Positions 7,283 to 16,425 of a stretch of DNA of 20,207 nt are shown here, piece by piece. Under the pieces are notes generated by a model that was not told the DNA's origin, searched no databases, and saw nothing but the letters and a program-made list of their open reading frames with translations. A program made the translations under genes and the position numbers. The stretch spans positions 29,507 to 49,713 of the forward strand of contig BFEA01000598.1 of assembly GCA_003427395.1 (NCBI GenBank). The letters are read 5' to 3'. Source of the stretch: Chara braunii. Its lineage: Eukaryota > Streptophyta > Charophyceae > Charales > Characeae. Each line of letters starts with the position of its first letter. The first letter of the stretch is position 1.

Positions 7283-9228
7283 TCAATCATGGAGGGTCAA
7301 TCGGTTGTTTTTCTGCGATGTGTCCAGCCGATCGTTGCCTTCCCGGTGCCAGCCATCCCACTGAAGCTTTGCTATCCATCCTCCCTGTTCTCCCCCCAGC
7401 CAGTCCATGCAGAATTTATGTAATTTTTGAACAATGTCTGATCTTTTGGTGAGGGCTAACATTGTTTGCACCGTTTTCTTCCACAGGGCTCTAATTGTTG
7501 TTTCTATCATGTCCTTGATCATGTCCATCATCTCGCCGCTCTCCACATGGGCGTCTTCAAGTGCTAAAGTGCATCTGCGATGCCATATGGCCCATAGGAC
7601 CGCGTCCCTCCTGGCCTTGAACATGTTGGTCGTGAAGGTCGAGGTTTGAGCGTTCCAATGACCGGTTAGCAGGTCTCTCCATTCCCACGGCCAATCGCTA
7701 TCTGTGCCTATCTGGTTCCAATTGTGAACCCACCCCCGCCAAATCAAGATTGAAGTCGGGCACTGCAGAAAATAAATGTTCCATTGTCTCATTAACTTTT
7801 CGAGAAGGAAAACCTCCTTTACAGGCCAGGCACCAGGGGAGGGCCACACGTTTTTGTTCTAGGTGGGTATGGTCAACGAGCCATGCGTTTGTGGGTAGAC
7901 AGCGATGCGTGATCTGTCATTGGAGTGAGGCGGTTTCAATTGGTTTGGATTATATCTCCTTAAATCATTTAATGGGTGTCAGTGAATTCAACGGGACATT
8001 TAAATGTCTTGCCCAACGATCCACTATTCGGTCCATTAGGTTGATTCTGGTCCTTAGCATCCGATAGGAGGCCTTAACCCCCAGTGAGTGGAGATAACGG
8101 TATTTCGGTCTGCCATCCCTCATCAGAATCCTCCACCTCCACTCGGCTGCATCTATAGGGAGGTCCTGGATTGGCACCTCTGGTCTGAAAGCCACCCAGG
8201 AGTCCCCTTCTTGAAGGACCCTCACTCTATGGAGTATTCCAACGTCAATCCAGAAGACTTGATCGGGCACTCCCCTAATTAGTCCATTGTGTTGTGTATG
8301 ATAAAAAAAACTTACCAGCACTTCCCGTGGTCTATCTGTAATTACTTGACCCACACGCATTGCATCCCCTCTTAGAACAACCCAGTCGCCTACCTCCACC
8401 GTTGGTCCTCGCCGAAGGGTCCTCATCCATGCAAGAGGGAGGGCGAAGAGGATCTGGTCTAACCTCTCACCTATTTTTTGGCAGTGGGGGAGCTTTGTTC
8501 TCAGTTGTTCCTCTGGGACCCAGTTAGCCCTGGTTTGGCCCCAGAGATCCCCTACCCTTGTGACCCCATTTCATACTCATTCCTTTCACAGACGGCTTGA
8601 GATGAGAAAGACCTGCCCCTGCAGATCTGTCACCCATCAGTTTTCGAATAGGGGTTGGCACAGAACTTAACATTCCGGGAATGGCCTATCCGGGAGCGGG
8701 AGCCTCCTCAAGTCTTTAATTAGGTTGATCCAAAACCCGTCTTTCCGCTGATCCTTACGGGCTGCTGCCCGCTCTAAGTGTGGTTGTGGTCGGGTGGGGG
8801 GTCTGGGAAGTGCCCAGAAGACGTCGTCTAACCATGTCATTGGGTGTATGGTGGAAGCAGCCTCTGGTGCTAGTCTCGAGAGTTGTTCCCAGGCCAGGGG
8901 CTCCCAGGTGAGTCCAGGGGTGCAAATAAGGCGCTTCAACCATTGGAGTGAAAGGGCGGTCATTTGGGTGGTCGGGTCGAGTATCCCCAGACCACCTTGC
9001 GACCTTGGCTATACCACTGCATCCCAAGCCACCCGACTAATGGCATGCCACCAGAACCACATTATTAATGACTAGGGCCCTCTCCATGAGAGATGTGTTT
9101 TTGTCCTTCCATGTTCCCAGCTTTTGCAGGGCCGGAGACATTATCCAATTATCATTAGTAACCGGTTTTCCTTCAGTTGAGAGTTGGATTCCCAGGACTC
9201 TGATGGGGGTTTCGAGGGGAAGTCTTGG
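7283..9228 (-). pseudogene. LINE ORF2 remnant: C-terminal reverse transcriptase and zf-RVT
   Basis: Read on the minus strand in several frames. At 9228-9075 it gives VLGIQLSTEG and LGTWKDKNTSLMERALVINN, typical of the segment after the LINE RT catalytic core. At about 9045-8667 follow ISRVAWDAV, a TAG (about 9016-9018), then GGLGILDPTTQMTALSLQWL, the conserved GGLG(I/L) block. GVTRVGDLW lies near 8575 and its frame stays open to 7965. The zinc segment near 7900-7780 shows CLAC, then EHLF, then after a frameshift QCPTS, matching the C-x2-C...H...C of zf-RVT. The tail ORF (7849-7283) has AVLWAIWHRR, typical of plant LINEs. It is a dead remnant; no catalytic YADD box is present. Confidence 0.85.
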
Positions 9229-10569
9229 CTCGATTTGATACGGTCAGTGAAGATGCCGCCTGGTACGTACTCAAAAGCCGGCCCCAAGGCCCAGGAGAAC
9301 TGTTACCCGATTTCGTTGATCGATTTCAAACCACATTGGACAAATCCGGGCGAGACGAGAAATCCGCTCGAGATTTGTTCATCGATCACTTACGGAGTCC
9401 GATATTGAAAGGGAAGCTGCAGAAAAAAGGTTCCGCCGAAAACACACCCGTTATCGGTTATCATAACTAAAGCGTTAGAATTAGACCTGGCTGATACGAA
9501 AAAGTATATAAGCCAGGGAGACGAAGACATTACAAATACCATACGAGATGTAACGGCTAAAAGGCGATCGTGGTTGCAGGCGGTCGAACGATTTTACCCC
9601 CGCCCCGACCATGATCTTCCAGGCGGAATCGTCTCCGATATCCCGCCTGCTTCTTCCTCCTCTGAAACCCCGTCGCGAGCCATAACTAATTTACATCTTG
9701 CACAGATGATCCATACGGCCACTCCCAAGCAGTCCGAATGGATGAGTAACTTGATCCAAATGCAGGCAGCCCACATGGAACGAATGGAACAAATAATGAG
9801 CAGGCTAATTAAGCCTAACCCAGCTCCCGCTCGGCCTGCCCCTGCTTCCTTCCCGCTCTTACCTGCTCCACCTGCTCCAGGATTCGCCCCTCTGTTTCCC
9901 CATCTGACTATTCCGGTTGGAAAGATCGAGTGTTTTAACTGCAAACAGCCCGGGCATTTCGCCCGGGACTGTCCACAGCCGAAACGTAATCAGCCTCCCC
10001 CTGTTGCGGCCCCTGTCGCCCTTAATCAAGGACGAGTGGCCGCTTTGATGGATACGGACCAGGTAGGAGAGCTCGTAGCATATGCTCCAGAACAGCCTTC
10101 CTCTTTGAGGACAATGGTGTCAACATCAGGAGCTTCTTCCTCTAACGCTGCTGACGTAATCGATCCCCTCGAGTATCTCCATCTCGCGGGTATGATTGGG
10201 GCGATCCGATCGGCCCCAAATGATCTCGAGTGGGTTGATCGCGAATCCAATCTTGGACCACAGTGCCGGACAGGGGATATTGACGTACTAAAAATGCTCA
10301 AGCAATTAAATATTCGCGTTCCTATCCCAGTAGGACATCTGTTCACCATATCTGAAGCTGGGAACGATAAACTTTTACAACATTGCCTGAAAAATCAAAA
10401 GCGCTTCACCTATCAGCGCATGCAACGGATGTTGAAGAAGAAGGAAGGAAGCGAAGAAGTTGCATCTCCCGAGCCTGATATAAAAGAATCAGAACCCGAG
10501 GCTGCACGAATAGCCGCGATCTCTTTAGCGGAAAAAGATCACTTCGTACGGGCTCGACCGGCATTATGA
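9228..10569 (+). pseudogene. Retrotransposon gag with CCHC zinc knuckle, 5'-truncated and frameshifted
   Basis: Gag forms the retrotransposon's particle and binds its RNA. The left part (to about 9450, one frame) contains FDTVSEDAAWYVL and LLPDFVDRFQTTLDKSG, a gag/UBN2-like helical segment. A one-base shift near 9440-9465 moves the reading into a second frame that is open to 10566 (ITKALELDLADTKKY onward). A Pro/Ala-rich linker precedes the knuckle CFNCKQPGHFARDC at 9931-9972 (C-x2-C-x4-H-x4-C). A charged C-terminal region ends at TGA 10567-10569. The protease follows in the same frame with no other interruption, so this TGA is either a readthrough site or a CGA-to-TGA mutation in a gag-pro polyprotein. 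Confidence 0.85.
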
Positions 10570-11385
10570 AAAGGTGCGGAATGCGACTGCGAAATTTGGG
10601 GCGAGCCGTTTAACGCCCTTATTGATACGGGATCTTCTGCTGTAGCCATATCATTAGACACTGTCAAAAAGACGGGACGGCTTGGGTTCATTCTTCCCCA
10701 ATCTGGCAAAGACAACTATGTCTCTGCCGACGAGGAAGCAATAAACATCGTAGGCATTATCGAAAACGTAGTTGTAAAGGTCGGGCGAATACACGTCCTT
10801 GTTAAAGCACTCGTAATAGATGTACGTTCCTACTCAGTGTTGTTGGGATTACCTTGGGCGATGGCGGTGGGCGCACGTCTGCATTTCGATTCGAAACAAT
10901 TGGTGCTCACACAAACTGGGGGAAAACCGCAGACTGTTCCCTTACGAGTTTCCACCCGAACGATAAAACGGGTTCCTAGCTCGCCCCAGATAGGGATGAT
11001 TCGAGGTATTGATCCCGATGAGTGCTCCCCCTCGCGCCTCGGGGATGGAATCAGGGAGCGAGAATACAAAGAAGAGATGCCCAGTGAAGAGGAATGGAAG
11101 CATCTGGTTGAACTTTTCGAACATGAAACCACCGAGGAATTTCGAGTGTGCCCCGACACTGCTCGAAGCTTCCACGAGGATTCTGAAGACCGAACACTCA
11201 CACCTCTAACAACCAAGGACAGTCCTTCAGTCCTCCTCGGAGAACCTATATTACAAGTTTCCAATCTGGCTGATGATTTGGAACCCCCTCCCACCTTGTA
11301 CGAGGGAGCTCTTTTCTTGCGAACACGTTATCAGCAAACAGAACAGTATTTGGATGTCTTTGTTTTCCGCCCAGATCATTATTGA
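10570..11385 (+). CDS. Retropepsin-like aspartic protease (gypsy pro) with C-terminal extension
   Basis: The frame is continuous with gag across TGA 10567-10569 and ends at TGA 11383-11385. ALIDTGSSAVAIS has the catalytic Asp at 10624-10626 (DTGS, the DT/SG signature). VLLGLPW about 70 residues later matches the second conserved strand of retropepsins. The enzyme would cleave the element's polyproteins as a dimer. After the fold there is an acidic, Glu-rich extension of about 170 residues, perhaps a linker to the RT. No ATG is expected, because the domain is normally made as part of a polyprotein. The RT frame overlaps its end and lies in the -1 register, compatible with a -1 frameshift, although I see no convincing slippery heptamer. 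Confidence 0.8.
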   Translation, partial: KGAECDCEIWGEPFNALIDTGSSAVAISLDTVKKTGRLGFILPQSGKDNYVSADEEAINIVGIIENVVVKVGRIHVLVKALVIDVRSYSVLLGLPWAMAVGARLHFDSKQLVLTQTGGKPQTVPLRVSTRTIKRVPSSPQIGMIRGIDPDECSPSRLGDGIREREYKEEMPSEEEWKHLVELFEHETTEEFRVCPDTARSFHEDSEDRTLTPLTTKDSPSVLLGEPILQVSNLADDLEPPPTLYEGALFLRTRYQQTEQYLDVFVFRPDHY

Positions 11386-13220
11386 CGACTGGAGCCACCG
11401 TCGCCTTGATTAAACAAGAGGCGGAAGCACCGGTAAGTGATGTACCTAATCTGATGCAAGAAATGACGGATCTAACGGGGCTGACTGTGGAACCAACCTC
11501 GGCTGGTTCGGAGACTGATGCTCAAACTAAAGAAACAGAGATGATCAGTCCCGCTGAGTCCCCAATGATAGCAACTGTCTTTTCTGTTCTTACCAGTAGT
11601 TCCGTTTTCTCTAGTGTCCATGATCGGCGGGAGCGGCCAGTTGATTGGATCGACATGCCCCTTAAGGTGTCCGGGGAATCAACGATCCCCCTCCCGAGTC
11701 ACGTTCCCGCGGAACTTCGGAAGTCATTAATCTGTGTATTGAATGGTTATGTAGAAGTACAGAGCATGCATGAGAATGATATCGGTTTAACTAAGGTAAT
11801 TGAGCATGCCATTCTCACGGGAGATCATCCGCCCATTAGCTGCGCTCCCTATCGATACTCGCCAGCTCAAGGAGCGGCCGCCTTTCAGCGGATTAAGGAG
11901 TTCGAAGCTAACGGATGGATCGAACCCGCTATAGAACCATGGTCTTTTCCTGTACTGATAGTACCCAAAAAGGTTGGGAGGATTTGCATTTGCATCGATT
12001 ATCGAAAGCTGAATGATATCACGATTAAAGATGTGTATCCCCTCCCCCGGATTGATGAGTTATTGGATGCGATTGAGAGTGCTCCATTTTTCAGCAAGTT
12101 CGATGTTCGTCATGGGTTCCATCATCTTCTTGTTTGAAAGGAAGATCGACCGAAAACAGCGTTTGTACTTTTCGAAGGCACGTGGCAATGGATTCGATGC
12201 TCGATGGGTATCTTCAATGCCCCTGCAACTTTTCAGCGGGCCATGAACATGGCTTTTCAGAATTTTGTACGGAAGACTCGTTTGGCACAAAGCATCATCA
12301 ACTACTGCGTGATTGTGTACATGGATGACATCCTAGTGTATTCGAGTTCCTACAAGGGACACGTGCAGCACATCGAATGGGCACTGCATGCGTTACGAGA
12401 TGCAGGCTTCAAGGTGGCACTTGAGAAGTGTCAGTTTTTCCTCACCACCATTTCTGTCCTGCGGCATGTGGTGACAGACAAGGTACGCCAACCGGAGTCG
12501 CATATGGTGGTAGCTCTCAGGGACGCGCCAGTGCCTACCACTATCGCGCAAGTTCGCGCCTTTTTGGGCCTAGCCTCGTATTACTGAAGATTTGTCAAGG
12601 ACTTCGCGGCGATTGCGGGACCCCTCACAAATCTCCTGCGCAAGGATCAGCCGTTGATTTGGACGCCGGAGTGCGATCTAGCGTTTTCCAAACTCAAGGC
12701 TGCTCTCATTTCGGCTCCGATCCTTATAAGACCGGATCCCGAAAAGTCTTTTGTTCTCATCACCGACTGACAGCCAGAGGCGATTTCGGCGATCCTTGCC
12801 CAGGAGGGACCAAGCGGACTCGAGAGTGTGGTGGAGTATGCGTCCAAATCAGTACTCGCCTGCAAGCGCAACTACGCCGCTCCGATGGGAGAATGCTATA
12901 CGGCTCTCTGGGGAATGAGTCACTTTCGTGCTTACCTGTATGGGCGAAAGTTCACCCTGGTGACTGATCATGAGCCCCTGTTGGCCCTGAAGAAATCAAA
13001 GGATTACTCAGGCATGATTGTGTGATGGGCAACAGTGCTGCAGAGCATGGACTTTGATATTTGTCATCGGAAGCACGAGAGACATGGGAATGCAGATGGA
13101 TTGACACGACTACACCGGCCTGAGAAAGTTCCGAGGAATGAGGAGGTGATTCCGTGGAACGCATCTGAGCAGAAGATTGGACCTCGGTACGGCCAAGTGG
13201 AGATTTCGTCGAAGCAGTAA
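11382..13220 (+). pseudogene. Reverse transcriptase and RNase H (gypsy pol) with four in-frame TGA codons
   Basis: It copies the element's RNA into DNA and removes the RNA strand. A single frame runs from about 11382 to TAA 13218-13220 with no indel, broken only by TGA at 12135, 12585, 12768 and 13023. RT landmarks: CAPYRYSP, WSFPVLIVPKK, ICIDYRKLND, FSKFDVRHGFHHLL (first catalytic Asp), FNAPATFQRAMN, YMDD at 12318-12329, and VRAFLGLASYY. RNase H landmarks: FVLITD, the GECYTALWGMSHFRAYL block with its Glu, and VTDHEPLLAL. The first 100 residues are a Ser/Thr/Glu-rich linker. The residue expected at three of the TGA sites is Arg (for example before KED, RFVKDF and WATVLQ), and at 12768 probably Trp. 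The ORF ends without the usual fused integrase. Confidence 0.9.
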
Positions 13221-13290
13221 GCGACACGAGGACTAGATTGCCTGCTCTACCCTCTCCACAATTCAGTCCCGTCTCTCCCCTTCTGTCATC

Positions 13291-15005
13291 ATGACTACCC
13301 CGCCTGCCTTCACAACCCCTTCTTCTCCTACTAACTCTGCCCCTCTTACTTCCTCTGCCTTCTTTGTCACCCTCCCCAATAAATTCTGTTATTTTTTCAC
13401 GTGTATTGCACGGGTTTATGGGGTCGACTGCCATCCTTTCGAAACCGGGTTTGTCGATTGGGTAGAATGTGCCACGTGTGTCAATTGCGCGCACGAAGCT
13501 TGCGTTCGATATCGGACGAGTAGCAAGGAATGAAAATGCCTCCTGTGTAGGACGACTGAGCTCCCCACGGAGGTTCGATTCGAGGCCGCCCGTACGGACG
13601 ACCCTGAATACGACGAAAAATATAGATGAGCGGAGGTTTGGACGGATAAAATCTTATTGGCAAAATTAGCGGGATTACCATTGGGTTACCTCACCAAAAA
13701 CGACCAACGTAGGGCGACCGAGAGATCCCGTGACTATCGATGGATCAACGGCCATTTGGAAAAGCGTAAAAGAAACGGATCGGGTTTGTGGTTGACAGTT
13801 CCCCATCCATTCCAGAGATATGATAGGATCCGATCTGCTCACGAGGAACAGGCCACTCATTTCGCGATACGTATCACAGAGGCAACTGTTCTGGTCTAAT
13901 ATACGAGATGATGTTAAATACATTGTCGCTAACTGTCTGGTCTGTGTTGCTGATTACGCCCCTATACGGGGACCAAACACGATCGTACCAACGAAAGTAG
14001 AGCGTCCTTTCCAACGAGTCAGTATGGACACGACAGATATTGATGTGCCACCTGGCCCAAACCGCTGTGAATATTCTATTCTATTAGTATTAATTGACCA
14101 CTTTTCCAAGTACATCGAAGTCTATCCCTGTAAGACCCGAAAGGCCGCAAAAATAGCCACGTACATCGAACGGCTCCTCTATACCCATCTAGATACGGAA
14201 GAAATTCTAACTGACAATGGATCTGAATTTAAAGGTGAGGTAGAAGAACTACTTGCGTCGAAGGGGCGTCACGCTCCGACATACAGCACCCCACGTGTCC
14301 CAGTCGAACGGGTTGGCCGAGAATGCCAACCGTATGATTAAAACCGCCCTACGCCGGAACTTAGCGGCACACGACACACGTCCTTGGCCCGAGATCGTAT
14401 ATCAGATCGTCGGGATCCACCAGGCCACCCCTCACGAGTATACGGGGTTTACCCCCATTCAGCTTCGAACCAATTGCCTCCCCTGTGTCGATTACCGGGG
14501 TAACTCGAAAATTGCCGAAGCAGGGGGTAGAGACACGCGTGCGGCTCTCAAGGCCAAGGCCAAAAGATACGCCGATTTAATGGAACGGGCCATTTTGAAG
14601 CTAGCCCGAAAAAGGCAAAGGATGACCGAACTGGCCCACGGTAGACAGGTCCGTAGCTATGAAGCTCAGAATGGAAATGTTGGGCCCCAACATGAATATA
14701 AATTAGGGGACCTAGTGCACGTACGTAAATGTGCACGCGACTGGAAACTCGCTCCCAAGTTTTCTGGCTGTTTTCGCGTGGTCGAGCTTGGACCCAACGG
14801 CACCAACATGGTGCGCATCGCGCCTGAGGTTAGTACCAGCCATAACTCCGTCCCCATCGTACGATATACCTCCTACCTCCGTCTCCTTCCTCCTTCCGAT
14901 CTTCCTCCCACTTCTTCTTCGGAAAGTGAAGAAAACGACGACGATCTAACCCTCTCTCCTCTTTTTCCCTCTTGTCCCTCGTCCTCCTCTCCGACCTCGC
15001 CATGA
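13291..15005 (+). pseudogene. PHD-like finger plus gypsy integrase, separate ORF, decayed
   Basis: It starts at ATG 13291 after a pyrimidine-rich leader, 70 bases beyond the RT-RNase H stop. The first part has WVECATCVNCAHEAC and, after a TGA (13531), KCLLC, a Cys/His pattern like the second half of a PHD finger. Another TGA lies at 13627. The integrase follows: HEEQATHF and, after a frameshift near 13885, NCLVC (the HHCC zinc site). The catalytic core has Asp in SMDTTDID (14027), Asp in LTDNGSEF (14213) and Glu in GLAENANR (14319), giving D-D-35-E spacing with one frameshift between the last two. The C-terminus has KLAPKFSGCFRVVELG, a GPY/F-like module, and an acidic tail. It would insert element DNA but is dead as it stands. 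Its stop overlaps the next ORF's ATG. Confidence 0.85.
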
Positions 15006-15484
15006 GTTTTATCACGGAGCGGGTTCTAGACGCACAGCTGCGGCAGCCACGTGGCCACATCTCAGAGATTCGGCAAGTTTGTCACCCTCGGTTCAATACG
15101 GATCTTTGCCGTTTGATGCGATTCTTCTGCGACGAAGGTATTTATGCCGCCTCCGTGTTTCGGATAGAAGGAAGCCCTCACACGATAGTGCTCGCGGAGG
15201 TAACCGCAGTTCATCGGCGAGCGGGTCCCAGAACGAGCCATGTCACCACCGTGTCGGCATTCACCGACGACATTAGCTCGGTCAATCCGCTGCAGCATAC
15301 CGCGATCCTGGCCTCGCTGCGCGAGTGGACGGAGCAAGTGTCCAACGTGTGGCAGCACATCCTTGCCCGAGAGGGGTATAACATCATCCCGATCTTTGCA
15401 CCAGATGCTGACGGTATTCGCCGATCACCGCGCGAGCGGCCAGTTGTGATTCCCACCCGCGTTCCCTTCCCCCATCCTCAATGA
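15002..15484 (+). CDS. Accessory ORF A of the gypsy-like element, unrecognised
   Basis: 160 residues, intact from ATG to TGA. I do not recognise the family. It contains two Trp-bearing helical stretches (LREWTEQVSNVWQHILAREG) and a Pro-rich C-terminus, with no signal peptide, membrane segment or zinc motif. The start is fixed by context: its ATG overlaps the integrase ORF stop as ATGA at 15002-15005, following a long pyrimidine-rich stretch. The overlap suggests translation by termination-reinitiation after the integrase ORF. It has no TGA interruptions, unlike the pol genes before it. An env-like role is possible by position, but nothing in the sequence supports a membrane protein. Confidence 0.7.
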   Translation: MSFITERVLDAQLRQPRGHISEIRQVCHPRFNTDLCRLMRFFCDEGIYAASVFRIEGSPHTIVLAEVTAVHRRAGPRTSHVTTVSAFTDDISSVNPLQHTAILASLREWTEQVSNVWQHILAREGYNIIPIFAPDADGIRRSPRERPVVIPTRVPFPHPQ

Positions 15485-16425
15485 ACCACGCCAATCTTCT
15501 TGCTCCTCTCTCTATCTTTGGTCTTCCCTCTCTCTTCCCCACCTTTTGGCAATCCGATCTCCACCCTTCTCTCTCCTTCTCGTTCGAACCTCTTTCAGTC
15601 CCTCTTATCAATCCTGGACATTGGCGACTGTGGCGCGAAACTTTTGAGGAGTTGTCCCTCTGCCTGGCCCGAGTACAAGTGAAGTGGACAGGCACTATCG
15701 AGCACCCCACGTGGATCGAGAATCCGGAGCTGCTGATCATACAGGGCTGGAAGACTAACGTGGAAGGAGATCTTATTGGATTCCTCTTTGGATTGGTACG
15801 ACCGGGTCGCCGTCAGTTGATTGCACAGGAGCTCATCGCACCGATCGTGCAATTGGCGGACGATCTCTCGCCCGACATCTACTTTCAGAGTGACAACAGT
15901 CCTGCTCCGTATATTTTCGAGCGATCCTTGGATCCGTACCTTCAGTGGACTTCGTGTTTGGAGGAACCTAGGGACGAGGATACGCTACCATCACGGCAGG
16001 AGTATCTGAAGTCGTACGAGATCATCCCTTACGCCTTCTACCCGAGGGCAGAAGAAGTGGTGATTGACGATGACGACAATGAAGAAGACGACGACGACGA
16101 GGAGACATCGGAGGAGGGAAGCTATAGTGAACATAGCGAGGGCGAGTTGAGTGAGGAGGAAGAGGAAGGAACCAGGTCCGAGTGGGAAGCCCCGCCGGGG
16201 GAAGCGACGCGCACGGGAATGGAGGCAGAAGATCCGGAAGCGGCGCGAAGGCGCGAGGAAATTGCCGCGGGAAAGCGACAACTGGAGTTTGCCAGCGGGG
16301 CCAGCCTGCGCATCGGTATCAATCCGACCAGGGATCCAGAGCCGCCGAGGCCCGAAAATGATCTTCGTCCTCGCACGCTATCCCGCCCGTCCCCCAGTTC
16401 GCACACGTACCAATGCGGGCGATAG
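15481..16425 (+). CDS. Accessory ORF B of the gypsy-like element, with acidic tract
   Basis: 314 residues, intact. The start ATG overlaps the stop of ORF A as ATGA at 15481-15484. The first half is a folded-looking region with several Trp residues (HWRLWRETFEEL, VKWTGTIEHPTW) and GDLIGFLFGLVRPGRRQL. Residues about 197-240 are a dense Asp/Glu/Ser tract (DDDDNEEDDDDEETSEE and ELSEEEEEG), followed by an Arg/Pro-rich tail. Acidic tracts of this kind occur in histone- or nucleic-acid-competing proteins, but the role here is unknown. The Phe/Leu-rich start (FGLPSLFPTF) is not a convincing signal peptide. Its last 13 bases overlap ORF C. Confidence 0.7.
   Translation: MNHANLLAPLSIFGLPSLFPTFWQSDLHPSLSFSFEPLSVPLINPGHWRLWRETFEELSLCLARVQVKWTGTIEHPTWIENPELLIIQGWKTNVEGDLIGFLFGLVRPGRRQLIAQELIAPIVQLADDLSPDIYFQSDNSPAPYIFERSLDPYLQWTSCLEEPRDEDTLPSRQEYLKSYEIIPYAFYPRAEEVVIDDDDNEEDDDDEETSEEGSYSEHSEGELSEEEEEGTRSEWEAPPGEATRTGMEAEDPEAARRREEIAAGKRQLEFASGASLRIGINPTRDPEPPRPENDLRPRTLSRPSPSSHTYQCGR

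Larger units (their letters stand above)
6550..9228 (-). mobile_element. 5'-truncated LINE (plant-type L1-like non-LTR retrotransposon)
   Basis: The element lies on the minus strand. Its 3' end is the T30 run at 6550-6579, read as a poly(A) tail. From right to left it carries the C-terminal RT region, then a zf-RVT-type zinc segment and its downstream helical part, then roughly 700 bases of 3' untranslated sequence (6580-7282). The endonuclease and RT catalytic core are absent, so it is 5'-truncated at about 9228, where gypsy gag sequence begins. I found no target-site duplication. The coding part is broken by several frameshifts and at least one TAG. Confidence 0.85.

Noticed and set aside
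6595-7364. Plus-strand ORFs of 128 and 133 codons
   Set aside because: They start mostly at non-ATG codons, have no recognisable content and lie in the 3' region of a minus-strand LINE.
13378-13383. AATAAA polyadenylation-like signal
   Set aside because: It sits inside the PHD/integrase coding frame; no 3' end is indicated there.
13571-13581. GGTTCGATTCG, resembling a tRNA B box
   Set aside because: It lies in the decayed integrase-ORF frame, with no A box or acceptor stem at tRNA distances.
10567-13629. TGA as a sense codon in this genome
   Set aside because: TGA serves as the stop in the protease gene and in both ATGA overlaps, and the element TGA sites are explained by CGA or TGG transitions.
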